A stretch of 64,000 nt of DNA from HXMU1420-13 sp034669965 (GCA_034669965.1 JAXMOK010000010.1:47209-111208); one strand, 5' to 3'; positions 17,877 through 26,931 are shown, numbered from the stretch's first letter. Numbers and translations are program-made. The notes: generated from the sequence alone by a model not told the origin.

Positions 17877-18632
17877 ATGGTTACTATCAACCCAAAGAAA
17901 GTTGGTTTAATATTCCTTTGTGCGGTGGTTCTACCGGCTATTTTCGGTTTCTTTTTCTTTACACGTTTTAATCATATTCCCGTTGAATTAACGCTTGGTT
18001 CTTGCCAAATGGATTACACGGCAAAGCCAACGTATGAAGACAGGCTCAGCCCGCTTCAAAGTCATGAGTTTAAAATAAGAGGTTGGGAAATGCTGTATTG
18101 TTATGGCCAACCTGCAGTACGTGGACGAAAAATGATCGGCGATCGTATTCCGTATAACGAATTATGGCGAATGGGAGCCAACGAGCCAACCCGATTTTAC
18201 ACTACCGCCGATGTTGAAATCGAAGGTCTTGTGTTACCAAAGGGGAGATACAGCATGTATACGATTCCCGGAAGATTTGATTGGGAAGTTTTTGTATCAA
18301 GATCTATTTCTCATTGGGGCAACGAAATAACACCTGAAGTTAGAAGTGAAGAAGTTGGCAGTTTTAAGATAAAGCCAAAGTTTTTACAGCAACCTGTTGA
18401 GCTGTTCACTATTTATTCGGATGAACCCGAAGTAGGTGAAAGTACCTTGATGGTTTACATAGAATTTGAGCAAACTCAACTGCCTTTAACCTTTAGAAAT
18501 CTGGAAGTAGAAGATAAAACGGATACTAGTTTAAAGGGATTAATTAACGAGTACACGAAAGAAGCTGAAGAATCGAAAGATAAAACTGATTTTGAAGTTC
18601 CTGAACTCTATAAGGATGACGACGACGATTAA
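17877..18632 (+). CDS. DUF2911 domain protein, membrane-anchored
   Basis: A 251-residue protein with an N-terminal hydrophobic helix (about 9-28) that anchors or exports it. The DUF2911 core is clear: YGQPAVRGRKMIGDRIPYNELWRMGANEPTR is spread over about residues 81-111, followed by LPKGRYSMYTIPG and WEVFVSR. DUF2911 proteins are common in Bacteroidota, usually exported, and of unknown function. The acidic end (KDDDDD) and the charged C-terminal segment are extra to the family core. It stands alone, convergent with the aminotransferase gene 4 bp away. Confidence 0.85.
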   Translation: MVTINPKKVGLIFLCAVVLPAIFGFFFFTRFNHIPVELTLGSCQMDYTAKPTYEDRLSPLQSHEFKIRGWEMLYCYGQPAVRGRKMIGDRIPYNELWRMGANEPTRFYTTADVEIEGLVLPKGRYSMYTIPGRFDWEVFVSRSISHWGNEITPEVRSEEVGSFKIKPKFLQQPVELFTIYSDEPEVGESTLMVYIEFEQTQLPLTFRNLEVEDKTDTSLKGLINEYTKEAEESKDKTDFEVPELYKDDDDD

Positions 18633-18636
18633 GAAA

Positions 18637-19791
18637 CTAAGTGCTTTCGTCCAAAACATTAACTAAATACTCTAAATCTTGCGCCGTGTTGTAAACGTTT
18701 GGTGAGATTCGAATACAATCACCTCGATATGACACGAAAATTCCGGCAGCGTTTATGCGCTGCTTGATTTCTGCCATATGTTGGTTTTCCGGAAGTCGTA
18801 ATCCAAATAAATTTGATGCTCTAAAATCATCTTCTTCGATTCGGAATCCCAATTCCCTTAACTTCGTAATCGATGTTTCTGTGATATTAGTGCAGTAGGC
18901 TTGCACATTTTCGGGCTTCCAAGCATTGAGAGTTTTTAGAGCTTCCAGCAGCATAGGCACCAGAATAAAGTTGCTATGTTCGCCCACTTCATAACGTAAA
19001 GCACCCGGCTGATAGCGATCATTGTAATGCACCAAATTGGCGAAATCTTCACTTTCAAAACGATTAATCCAGTTTTCCTCAATCGGTGTTCCTTCATCAA
19101 AAGCGGGACCATAATAAGCCATTCCAATACTGTAAGGACCCATCATCGATTTATATCCGGCAGCAATTAACGCATCAGGTTGAATTTGAGCTACGTTAAA
19201 GGGAAGAGCGCCGATGCTTTGCGTTCCATCAATTACCAGCAATGCGCCAACTTCGTTTGTTCGTTTGCGGATGGAAACTAAATCGAATAAAGTGCCATCT
19301 GTCCAATGGATGTGTCCGCAAGCTACAAGTCGGGTACTGGGATTAATTGCTTCAATAATTCGTTCATTCCATTGTTTACCTCGATTTTCCCACTCATCTG
19401 GAGCTGCAATAGTTTTGATTACTGCGCCAGATTTTTGAGCTACCCTTTTCCAAGGATACACATTGCTAGGAAACTGCTCGTCTATAATGAGTATTTCATC
19501 ACCTTGAGAAAGTGTTAAGTTATTTGCCACATTCGCAATCCCATAGGATACACTAGGGATTATCACCAATCGATTAGCATCATTGCAGTTGATTAGTTTA
19601 CCAAACTCCTGGCGAAGCATCTCACTTTCATTAAAAAAATCTTCACCCGAAACATGATTGGGCTGTAGTTTTCTACGTATGCCTTGGATTCCTGCTTTTT
19701 CAACTGATTTCATTAAGGGCGACATGTACGCACTGTTTAGATATGTTACATCCGGATCTAGGGAAAAGAGGTGTTTTTGGGAATTCATCAA
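18637..19791 (-). CDS. Aminotransferase class V family (PLP-dependent) protein
   Basis: A 384-residue fold-type I PLP enzyme. D188 in VIDGTQSIGALP should contact the pyridine nitrogen, and K214 in AAGYKSMMGPYSIG forms the Schiff base. YLNSAYMSP at 17-25 is the usual N-terminal substrate segment. The catalytic cysteine loop of sulfur-donating cysteine desulfurases is not evident, so a lyase or aminotransferase role is as likely. Its ATG overlaps the end of ilvA by 4 bp, which suggests translational coupling to amino-acid catabolism or synthesis. Substrate unknown. Confidence 0.88.
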   Translation of the reverse strand: MMNSQKHLFSLDPDVTYLNSAYMSPLMKSVEKAGIQGIRRKLQPNHVSGEDFFNESEMLRQEFGKLINCNDANRLVIIPSVSYGIANVANNLTLSQGDEILIIDEQFPSNVYPWKRVAQKSGAVIKTIAAPDEWENRGKQWNERIIEAINPSTRLVACGHIHWTDGTLFDLVSIRKRTNEVGALLVIDGTQSIGALPFNVAQIQPDALIAAGYKSMMGPYSIGMAYYGPAFDEGTPIEENWINRFESEDFANLVHYNDRYQPGALRYEVGEHSNFILVPMLLEALKTLNAWKPENVQAYCTNITETSITKLRELGFRIEEDDFRASNLFGLRLPENQHMAEIKQRINAAGIFVSYRGDCIRISPNVYNTAQDLEYLVNVLDEST

Positions 19792-21053
19792 GTCAAAAAT
19801 CTAAATAAGCGTGGCTGGTCATTTACATATTCGAAGCTGAATTTTTTGGCTTTCATACGATCAATAAGTGGTTCTAAATCATGCTTATTCTGTAACTCAA
19901 GTCCGATTAAAGCCGGACCGAGTTCTCGGTTAGTTTTTTTAGAATATTCGAAATAGGTGATATCGTCGTTTGGACCAAGAACGTCACTCAGAAACTCCAT
20001 TAAGGCACCTGAACGTTGCGGGAAATCAACTATAAAGTAATGCTTTAAACCTTGGTACATCAACCAACGCTCGTTGATTTCAGCTGTTCGAGTGATATCA
20101 TTATTACTGCCGGAAACCACACTAACAACGGTTTTTCCGTTCAACTCATCTTTTAAAAGTTCGAGAGCACTTATCGCCAATGCCCCTGCCGGTTCAACTA
20201 CTATGGCTTGCTCGTTATACATTTTTAAGATGGTGCCACAGATCATACCTTCGGGTACTGTAATCACACGATCCAAAACTTCTCTACATATCTCGAAAGT
20301 GATATCGCCCACACGTTGTACCGCCGCACCATCCACAAATTTGTCGATTTCTTGCAGGGTAATTACTTCGCCCAGTTCCATTGATTGTTGCATTGCTGGC
20401 GCGCCCTCAGGTTCAATTCCTATGATGACAGTTTCCGGCGAATGAACCTTAAAATAGGAGCCAACTCCCGCCGAAAGTCCACCACCGCCAACAGGTACCA
20501 GTAGATAGTCGATCTGGGAGTCGATATCCTGTAGTATCTCTTTTCCAACGGTTCCTTGTCCGGCAATAATTTTAGGATCGTTAAACGGTGGGATGAATGC
20601 GGCACCTTTTTCATTGCAAAAAGTTGAGGCTTTCGCAAATGAATCGTCGAAGGTATCGCCTTCTAATACGACATCAACAAACTCCTTTCCAAACATTTTA
20701 ACCTGTTTCACCTTTTGTGCAGGTGTGGTAATGGGCATAAATATGGTGCCGTGTATTTTCTTTTTATAACAGGCGAAAGCAACACCTTGAGCATGGTTTC
20801 CGGCACTGGCACATACAACACCATTGGTTAATTCATCGTCGGTTAGACTTTGAATTTTATTGAAAGCGCCCCGGATTTTATAACTCCGAACAACCTGTAA
20901 GTCCTCGCGTTTGAGCCAAATTTCCGCACCAATTTCCTCTGAAAGTAAAGGGTTTTCTTGCAACGGTGTGTGGATTGCAATACCTCGAAGCGTATCTGCA
21001 GCTTCGTCTATTTCGCGGGTAACAATGAGTTTTGATTCTTTAGAATCTGCCAT
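19788..21053 (-). CDS. ilvA: Threonine ammonia-lyase (threonine dehydratase)
   Basis: The enzyme converts threonine to 2-oxobutanoate, the entry step of isoleucine synthesis. In the 421-residue protein the PLP lysine is K59 in RSYKIRGAF, the phosphate loop is VGGGGLSAG, and SGSNND lies near 310. The C-terminal ~85 residues (HYFIVDFPQRSGALMEFL onward) form one ACT-like regulatory domain, as in the shorter IlvA of Bacillus rather than the two-domain E. coli form. It is unlinked to the ilv operon at 35.9-41.2 kb. Confidence 0.93.
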   Translation of the reverse strand: MADSKESKLIVTREIDEAADTLRGIAIHTPLQENPLLSEEIGAEIWLKREDLQVVRSYKIRGAFNKIQSLTDDELTNGVVCASAGNHAQGVAFACYKKKIHGTIFMPITTPAQKVKQVKMFGKEFVDVVLEGDTFDDSFAKASTFCNEKGAAFIPPFNDPKIIAGQGTVGKEILQDIDSQIDYLLVPVGGGGLSAGVGSYFKVHSPETVIIGIEPEGAPAMQQSMELGEVITLQEIDKFVDGAAVQRVGDITFEICREVLDRVITVPEGMICGTILKMYNEQAIVVEPAGALAISALELLKDELNGKTVVSVVSGSNNDITRTAEINERWLMYQGLKHYFIVDFPQRSGALMEFLSDVLGPNDDITYFEYSKKTNRELGPALIGLELQNKHDLEPLIDRMKAKKFSFEYVNDQPRLFRFLT

Positions 21054-21169
21054 ATAAACTATTAAAATGAGTGAGATGCAGAATATAGTAGATTCGGATT
21101 AGATTGAATAACAATATGTACGTACAATTAATCAGCGCTACCAATTTTACTATATGTAACCGAATTCTG

Positions 21170-21200
21170 TTTGTTGATTTGATTTCTCACCCTACATTTA
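21170..21200 (+). promoter_or_regulatory. Candidate Bacteroidota-type -33/-7 promoter for the GNAT-CotH genes
   Basis: TTTG at 21170-21173 and TACATTTA at 21193-21200 are separated by 19 bp, close to the TTTG / TAnnTTTG pattern of Bacteroidota housekeeping promoters. The last base of the -7 element is A instead of G. It ends 36 bp before the chosen GNAT start. Confidence 0.35.
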
Positions 21201-21236
21201 GTAGAAACACCCCAAAAAAGAAAAGATTTGGCAACC

Positions 21237-21722
21237 ATGTTAATTCGCCCCGTTCTGCACAATGATTTGGCAACCATCATTCAATTAAATGAGCAGGCCG
21301 TTCCGCATGTGAATAGTATTCCTATTAGTGAATTCGAGGAATTTATAGAGAAGAGCTCATTCTTTTTAGTAGTAGAGAGTGATCAGAATGTAGTGGCATT
21401 TATCATTGTTCTGGGGCCGGGACAAGTCTATGATTCAGAAAATTACCGCTATTTTACCAAGCATTACCCAAGTTTTGATTATGTTGACCGTATTGTTGTT
21501 TCACCGGATTATCATGGTAAAAAAATCGGTAGCAATTTGTATGCGTACTTGGAAGAACACTCAAAGGAAGAAAGAATTACTTGCGAAGTGAACATCAACC
21601 CACCAAATCCCGGTTCTACAGTATTTCATACAAAATTGGGCTTTAAAGAGGTGGGGCAACAACAATCGGAAGGTGGGAAAAAGACAGTAAGCCTAATGGT
21701 TAAGGAATTAATACCTAAATAA
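21237..21722 (+). CDS. GNAT family N-acetyltransferase
   Basis: A 161-residue acetyltransferase. The acetyl-CoA segment VDRIVVSPDYHGKKIGSNLY matches motif A (V-x-x-x-x-G-x-G/A replaced by HGKKIGS), and the C-terminal GSTVFHTKLGFKEVG is the usual motif B. The ATG at 21237 (MLIRPVLHNDL) is preferred over one three codons upstream because GNAT domains start at this strand. The stop codon overlaps the CotH-like start by one base. Substrate unknown. Confidence 0.85.
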   Translation: MLIRPVLHNDLATIIQLNEQAVPHVNSIPISEFEEFIEKSSFFLVVESDQNVVAFIIVLGPGQVYDSENYRYFTKHYPSFDYVDRIVVSPDYHGKKIGSNLYAYLEEHSKEERITCEVNINPPNPGSTVFHTKLGFKEVGQQQSEGGKKTVSLMVKELIPK

Positions 21723-23125
21723 TGATCAAGCACACACCTTCAACATTTTTCATAGCTACAATACTGCTATTAACGGCATTCTCAGCCTGTAAAAAAGACA
21801 CAACTGGACCTTTTCCGGAAGTTGATCCCGAATTTGGAGTTCTCATTCCATTCATTACTGTTGAAACCAACGGTAAAGAAATTGTTGATGAGCCAAAAGT
21901 AATGGCAGATATGAAGGTTAGAGCCAATAGTGAAACTGTTTTTAATGGAAAGATTGGCATAGAGCTAAGAGGATCTACTTCGCGTCGCTTGTTTGATAAG
22001 AAATCCTTCGCTTTTGAAACTTGGAATGCTGACGGCAACGATATTGATGTTCCCATCCATACACTCCCGGAAGAAGAAGATTGGGTACTATACGGACCAT
22101 ACAGCGACAAAACCCTGATGCGAAATATGCTAATGTACGATTTGGCAAGAGATATTGGAGGCTACGCCAGCCGTGGTTTTTTTACTGAATTAGAAGTAAA
22201 CGGATCGTACGAAGGAGTATATATTTTACTGGAAAAGATAAAACGCGATGATAACAGATTGGCGCTTTCGAATCTTCGTCCATCAGAGAATTCGGGAGAG
22301 GATCTTACCGGTGGCTACATCTTAAAAATTGACAAAACCGCTGGCGATTCGGATGACGAGGATTGGTCGGGCGATTCGGATTATACCGAAGACATCAGTT
22401 TTAGATCAGATTATGGAGCATTCTGGAATGAATTATCCTATGCACCTTATGGACCAAAACAAGGCGAAGAAACCTATTATTTGTATGAAGATCCCGAAGC
22501 AGAGGACATCACCACAGAGCAAAAAGCGTATATTCAGGCATATATTGATGAGTTCGAAACCGCCATTTTTAATGATCAATTTCAGCTTGCCTACGATAAT
22601 TACATCAACATAAACAGTTTTGTAGATCACTTTATTCTGAGTGAGCTGAGTGCTAATCCCGATGCGTATCGGTTAAGTACATATTTGCACAAAGATAAAA
22701 ACGAGAAATTGAAAATGGGTCCGTTGTGGGACTATAACATTGCACTTGGGAACGACGGGAGAAGCTCGAGTAGCGGTTGGATCATGAACTACAACGTGAA
22801 TTATCCCGATGATTTGTGGTTGGTACCTTTTTATTGGGAGAAACTGTATCAAGATCCAACATTTCAAAATGCATTGAAAACACGTTGGAATGAGCTTAAA
22901 AGTTCGACCTTAAGCCTTGCTTCCATCCACGCAAAAATAGATGATTACGCTGGAGAATTAGAGCAGGCCAAGGCCATTGACCGGAATTTTGAACGCTGGG
23001 ATATTATGGGTGAAGAAGTGATTTTCAATTCTTATGTAGGGGAGACTTATCAAGATGAAATCAACTATATGAAAGATTGGATTAAAGATAGAATTGAATG
23101 GATGGATGCCGAAATTAATAACTAA
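21722..23125 (+). CDS. CotH kinase family lipoprotein
   Basis: A 467-residue lipoprotein (signal peptide, lipobox FSAC, lipidated C23). CotH-family landmarks are the RGSTSRRLFDKKSFAFE stretch near residue 81, the N-lobe-like FTELEVNGSYEGVYILLEKIKRD, and FVDHFILSELSANPDAYRLS with MGPLWDYNIALGND, where D in LWDYN should be the metal-binding residue. Spore-coat CotH is a secretory protein kinase; bacterial lipoprotein members are widespread in Bacteroidota and unstudied. It starts on the last base of the GNAT stop codon. Confidence 0.87.
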   Translation: MIKHTPSTFFIATILLLTAFSACKKDTTGPFPEVDPEFGVLIPFITVETNGKEIVDEPKVMADMKVRANSETVFNGKIGIELRGSTSRRLFDKKSFAFETWNADGNDIDVPIHTLPEEEDWVLYGPYSDKTLMRNMLMYDLARDIGGYASRGFFTELEVNGSYEGVYILLEKIKRDDNRLALSNLRPSENSGEDLTGGYILKIDKTAGDSDDEDWSGDSDYTEDISFRSDYGAFWNELSYAPYGPKQGEETYYLYEDPEAEDITTEQKAYIQAYIDEFETAIFNDQFQLAYDNYININSFVDHFILSELSANPDAYRLSTYLHKDKNEKLKMGPLWDYNIALGNDGRSSSSGWIMNYNVNYPDDLWLVPFYWEKLYQDPTFQNALKTRWNELKSSTLSLASIHAKIDDYAGELEQAKAIDRNFERWDIMGEEVIFNSYVGETYQDEINYMKDWIKDRIEWMDAEINN

Positions 23126-23170
23126 CCACGGTGAGTTAACTCAGGTAATGGAATGATTTTTAGACTATTG

Positions 23171-23212
23171 CGGGTTGATGGGGTAACTAACTTTTTCCCG
23201 TGCCCCAACCCG
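23171..23212 (+). promoter_or_regulatory. RNA hairpin that places the sigma-factor GTG start in its loop
   Basis: CGGGTT plus GGGG (23171-23176 and 23180-23183) can pair with CCCC plus AACCCG (23203-23212), with a 3-nt bulge. The loop contains the GTG start codon at 23200-23202. Ten base pairs, all in the messenger, could reduce translation initiation. Confidence 0.4.
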
Positions 23213-23754
23213 TCCCATTACTCTCTATCAGTGTCGAAGATCAAATTGTTCGTTATTTAAGAGCTAAAAACGACCGAGCAATTGAGCTTATTTTCGAACA
23301 TTATTCTATCGCGATGATGAACAAAATCCGTTCGGTAGTTAAAAATGAAGCTATTGCCGAAGATGTGCTCCAAAAAGTTTTAGTAAAGATTTGGGAGAAA
23401 GGAGATACCTATGATGCTTCCAAAGCGGGATTATACACATGGTTGATTCGAATATGTAAGAATGCAGCCATCGATGCCACCCGAGGAAAAGATTATTTAC
23501 GATCGATGAAATCCGAAAGTGTAGATAACTTCGTATTTAATGGTGAGGCTATTCATCAAAAGAGTGTTCAAGAGCGAAATAGTGGCGTTTGGGAATCGGT
23601 AGGGCAACTTCCCGATTCTCAACGTTCACTAATCGATATGGCATATTTTCAAGGATATACTCAAAAAGAAATATCGCATGAATTAAATATCCCGTTAGGA
23701 ACGGTAAAAACCAGAATGCGTAAGGCAATTAGCACATTAAGACGTATTTTTTAA
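23200..23754 (+). CDS. RNA polymerase sigma factor, ECF subfamily
   Basis: A 184-residue ECF sigma factor. Region 2 covers ELIFEHYSIAMMNKIRSVV to LYTWLIRICKNAAIDATRG; region 4 has LPDSQRSLIDMAYFQGYTQKEIS followed by the helix-turn-helix LNIPLGTVKTRMRKAISTLR. Translation probably starts at GTG 23200: an in-frame TAA lies at 23188 and no other usable start precedes region 2. Three bases separate the stop codon and the anti-sigma gene. It most resembles ECF factors paired with RskA-type anti-sigma proteins. Confidence 0.94.
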   Translation: MPQPVPLLSISVEDQIVRYLRAKNDRAIELIFEHYSIAMMNKIRSVVKNEAIAEDVLQKVLVKIWEKGDTYDASKAGLYTWLIRICKNAAIDATRGKDYLRSMKSESVDNFVFNGEAIHQKSVQERNSGVWESVGQLPDSQRSLIDMAYFQGYTQKEISHELNIPLGTVKTRMRKAISTLRRIF

Positions 23755-23757
23755 CCC

Positions 23758-24531
23758 ATGGATTTCAAAGCCTACATAGAATCCGGTGTACTGGAATTGT
23801 ATGTGAGCGGTTTACTTTCAGAAACCGAAGCACAGCAAGTAGAAGAATACGCAGCAAAATATCCTGAAATTCATCAGGAAATTGATGCAATCAGATCATC
23901 AGTAAATAATTATGCCCGTAATTCGGGTAGAGCTCCATCTGCTTCGATATTGAATAATGCTCTATCTCAAATTCGGCAGGATTCATCGACAGAATCAGAA
24001 GTGAATCAAGCGAATGAACCGCAGACCACAATCGATCATCAAACAATGGGCAGAGATTGGTATAAAATAGCAGCATCCATTGCACTATTGATTAGCGTTG
24101 GTATAAATGGATATTTCTTTAATGAATTGCAGAGCGCCCAAAATGAACAAGCAGACGCAAACCAGCAAATTGCTACACTTTCAAATCAGTTGGATGTGGT
24201 TACGAGCGTGGTAAATATGGAAATCCCTCTTTATGGTTTAGATGTATCCCCAAAGTCGCATGCTACCGTTTATATCAATGAACAAACTCGTGATGTGTAT
24301 ATAAAAATCGGAGATTTACCGGTTCCTCCTAGTGGTCACCAGTATCAGCTTTGGGCAGATCGCGACGGACATATGCATAACATTGGTGTGTTTCATCATA
24401 ATAAAAGTTTGCAACACTTAACGGTTTTCGATGGGGACTTTGAATCGCTGAATGTTACTCTTGAGGAAGAAGGTGGCTCTGAAACAGCTACTGTTGAACG
24501 TGCTTATTTAAGCGGAAAAGCCACTTCATAA
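23758..24531 (+). CDS. Anti-sigma factor, RskA-like
   Basis: A 257-residue membrane protein: a cytoplasmic N-terminal domain (about 1-95) without the zinc HxxxCxxC motif, one transmembrane helix at about 101-121, and an extracytoplasmic RskA-type domain with VYIKIGDLPVPPSGHQYQLWADRDGHM. The N-terminal domain should bind the sigma factor encoded 3 bp upstream. The RskA domain senses an unknown envelope signal. It precedes the fasciclin gene, the usual regulated partner in this arrangement. Confidence 0.88.
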   Translation: MDFKAYIESGVLELYVSGLLSETEAQQVEEYAAKYPEIHQEIDAIRSSVNNYARNSGRAPSASILNNALSQIRQDSSTESEVNQANEPQTTIDHQTMGRDWYKIAASIALLISVGINGYFFNELQSAQNEQADANQQIATLSNQLDVVTSVVNMEIPLYGLDVSPKSHATVYINEQTRDVYIKIGDLPVPPSGHQYQLWADRDGHMHNIGVFHHNKSLQHLTVFDGDFESLNVTLEEEGGSETATVERAYLSGKATS

Positions 24532-24547
24532 TTTTTTTTGTTTTAGG

Positions 24548-24576
24548 AAATCCAAACGGGGGTCGAGCCTCGTACC
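24548..24576 (+). promoter_or_regulatory. Candidate ECF-type promoter of the fasciclin gene
   Basis: AAATCC (24548-24553) and CGTACC (24571-24576) are spaced by 17 bp just upstream of the fasciclin gene. ATCC- and CGTA-like -35/-10 elements occur in ECF promoters, so this could be the target of the adjacent sigma factor. No second copy was found in front of the sigma gene. Confidence 0.28.
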
Positions 24577-24614
24577 TATAGTAACTTTAACCTAAAACAT
24601 AAAAACTATTCATC

Positions 24615-25130
24615 ATGAAGTTATCTAAAATCACCGCAGGACTTGTAGCATTATTTTTGGCATTCAGCCTATCAACCGTACAAGCACAAAACAAAAATAT
24701 TGTAGAATTAGCAGTGGGCACCGAATCGCTATCAACATTGGTAGCTGCTGTTAAGGCCGGTGGGTTGGTTGAGACCTTACAAGGCGATGGACCATTCACC
24801 GTTTTCGCACCAACAAATGAAGCTTTCGCAAAACTACCCGAAGGTGTTGTTGAAGATTTATTAAAACCGGAAAACAAAGATGCACTAATCGCAGTGCTTA
24901 CTTACCATGTAGTACCGGGTAAAGTAAAATCAACCGATTTAAGTGACGGTATGACCGCAAAAACCGTACAAGGAAGTAAAGTAACCGTAGATATTAACTA
25001 CGGAAAAGTAATGATCGATAACGCTAATGTAACTGCCGCTAATATTATGGCAAGTAATGGAGTTGTACACGTTATCGACACTGTAATTTTACCACCAAGC
25101 GTAAAAAAAGCTTTAGCAGCCGCTAAATAA
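24615..25130 (+). CDS. Fasciclin domain secreted protein
   Basis: A 171-residue protein with a signal peptide ending at QAQ (about residue 24). A single FAS1 domain follows, with the H1 and H2 boxes visible: FTVFAPTNEAFAKLP at about 64-78 and the VIDTVILPP at the end. Fasciclin domains mediate adhesion. The gene lies 83 bp after the anti-sigma gene with its own candidate ECF promoter and is closed by a strong terminator; the sigma / anti-sigma / fasciclin trio is a recurring arrangement. Confidence 0.93.
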   Translation: MKLSKITAGLVALFLAFSLSTVQAQNKNIVELAVGTESLSTLVAAVKAGGLVETLQGDGPFTVFAPTNEAFAKLPEGVVEDLLKPENKDALIAVLTYHVVPGKVKSTDLSDGMTAKTVQGSKVTVDINYGKVMIDNANVTAANIMASNGVVHVIDTVILPPSVKKALAAAK

Positions 25131-25160
25131 TAACAATTAGTTACTGTTGAGTTGAGAGAG

Positions 25161-25193
25161 AAAGCCGTTACTCTAGGAGTAGCGGCTTTTTTT
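25161..25193. terminator. Rho-independent terminator after the fasciclin gene
   Basis: A 13-bp stem between AAAGCCGTTACTC and GAGTAGCGGCTTT, with a 3-nt loop and one G-T pair, followed by TTTTTTTG. It also faces the 3' end of the leftward gene remnant at 25196. Confidence 0.92.
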
Positions 25194-25195
25194 GT

Positions 25196-26134
25196 TCAAA
25201 GCATTATAGTGCGCCCAAATTGTTGCAATGCCCACTTGGAACCATCCCTAATTAGGTATGCCGGTTGCTCGCCGTAAGGGAAACCATCTATCCAGAAACT
25301 TTGCTCGGTAATTTGGTAGATTTTCATTTCACTAGGACTTTCAAGTTCAAATGTACCGGTATCAAAAACGCCCATTACTTTGCCCTCATCGTTAAAGTAT
25401 ACCACAAGGTCGAGAGTCGCTTCATCGCCAATCATACGCAGATATCCTCGGTTTTCTTTCATCGAATAAGGCACCAATTGTTGCATTGTACCAACTTGCT
25501 TTTTCATCATACTAAAACCGTATCGAAACAAGCCTGAATAGGCCACAAATTTCATTTCGCCATCGCAGTATTTGGCAAATTTCCAGAAACTATCGCTTTC
25601 TAAGTGCCGGGCAATTTCGATGAGTTTTTCATTATTGCCTGAAGTGGCCTCGATAGGTGTTCGTACTACTTTTCGGAGTAAAGGTATATTTGGTGAAGAC
25701 ACTTTAGTCGAACCATCATCGCCGTGATAAAAAGTAAGATCGGAAGTACTAATATTCGTCAATTCTTCTACAGAAGTGTTACCCTGCATAGGATGAGGGT
25801 GAATTTCGATAACGTCGCCGTTTCTCCATTTCCATATTTCATACGACAGGGCACGAATTTTATTACTGCTTTTTCCCAGGTCATAGATCGACTCAAAGCT
25901 TCGGTTGGTCAGCAACACATGATGTTGTTTACTTTCAGGATCGAAACTTAAAAAACTAATAAAACCTGCATTTCCTCCATCGTGTTCAATAATTCCATCG
26001 GAAGTAAATTGCCAGCCATACCCATATTTTAGTCCCCCACCGGCATTGGTTTTTGGGGATAAGAACAGCGTCCTCAATTCCCGGGTTAAGAAGTCATCCG
26101 AGGTTATCAATTGAACCCATTTTGATCTATCGGG
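25196..26134 (-). pseudogene. Serine hydrolase (class C beta-lactamase-like), N-terminally truncated remnant
   Basis: The frame encodes only the C-terminal part of a penicillin-binding/class C beta-lactamase-type hydrolase: a KWVQLITSDDF segment, YGYGWQF, the HxG-type HDGGNAGFISF, and a C-terminal lipocalin-like domain. The SxxK and YxN catalytic motifs that should precede it are absent. The only in-frame start is TTG at 26110, and recognisable family sequence continues upstream of it to a stop at about 26135, inside the reductase gene's last codons. The 5' half has therefore been deleted, and what remains cannot be an active hydrolase. Confidence 0.75.
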
Positions 26135-26678
26135 CTACAGTATATTTTAGCTGAACGATTCCGCTTTTATATGTTACCGGTTCAGTTGCAGTCAAACGGG
26201 CAAGTTCAATATTTGCTCCCGGAAATAGTCGCTTTCCATCACCAAGTAAAATGGGTAGCACCGAAATTATCATCTCATCAATCAAGTTTTGTTCTAGTAG
26301 TAAACGAACAATCTCGCCACCGCCATCGCAGTAAATATGCTTGCCCGGTTTCGATTTTATAATTTCAACTAGTTCTTTAATATCCCCAGAATAATAGGTG
26401 ATACCATTCTCGGTTCCACTGCGGGTTTTAGAAAGAACGTAGCAATTAAATTGATTGGCAGGAGGGAAAGTGCCGCCGGTTAATCCACAAACTACATCGT
26501 AGGTTTTGCGCCCAACAATATAAGTGTCGACTTGTGAAGTGAATTCGGTGTAACCATAATCTTCGCCTGTGTTTGAGAATTCATCCAGAAAATCGAGTCG
26601 GTCGTCGTTAGTGGCTATAAAGCCGTCTAAACTCATTGAAATGTACACAATGAGTTTTCGTGATGATGAATTAGACAA
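26127..26678 (-). CDS. Dihydrofolate reductase / RibD C-terminal domain family protein
   Basis: A 183-residue NADPH-binding reductase of the RibD-C/YwjB group. Motifs are LIVYISMSLDGFIAT at the start, YIVGRKTYDVV, HIYCDGGGEIVRLLLEQNLIDEM and LPILLGDGKRLFPG. Such stand-alone proteins are widespread, and their physiological substrate is usually unknown. Its stop codon lies 5 bp inside the open frame of the hydrolase remnant, which suggests a deletion junction here. The next gene upstream is the small DUF1059-like protein. Confidence 0.88.
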   Translation of the reverse strand: MSNSSSRKLIVYISMSLDGFIATNDDRLDFLDEFSNTGEDYGYTEFTSQVDTYIVGRKTYDVVCGLTGGTFPPANQFNCYVLSKTRSGTENGITYYSGDIKELVEIIKSKPGKHIYCDGGGEIVRLLLEQNLIDEMIISVLPILLGDGKRLFPGANIELARLTATEPVTYKSGIVQLKYTVAR

Positions 26679-26694
26679 TGGTTTTTGGTTGAAA

Positions 26695-26931
26695 TTAAGC
26701 TTCAGTTAAATTGTCAAAGATAGCTTGTTTCTCTTCCATCCAATCTTCGAAAGCCCCTGGTTTTTCTGCCATTTGTTTCATTTTGGCCATCATACGAAGG
26801 TGGGCAACATCTTTCTGTTCAAACATTTCGATGCCATGCCGTTTACTTAATTCAGCAATTTCTTCGAAAGTTTCTGCACTGAATTCCAGTTCACATGCAC
26901 CGCCAAGTTGTTTACAGGTCATTGTTTTCAT
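26695..26931 (-). CDS. DUF1059-like small protein
   Basis: A 78-residue protein starting MKTMTCKQLGGACELEFSA, the usual N-terminus of DUF1059 proteins, followed by TFEEIAELSKRHGIEMF. The C-terminal 25 residues (MKQMAEKPGAFEDWMEEK) resemble the helical tail of related proteins. It lies 16 bp from the reductase gene. Function unknown. Confidence 0.7.
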   Translation of the reverse strand: MKTMTCKQLGGACELEFSAETFEEIAELSKRHGIEMFEQKDVAHLRMMAKMKQMAEKPGAFEDWMEEKQAIFDNLTEA

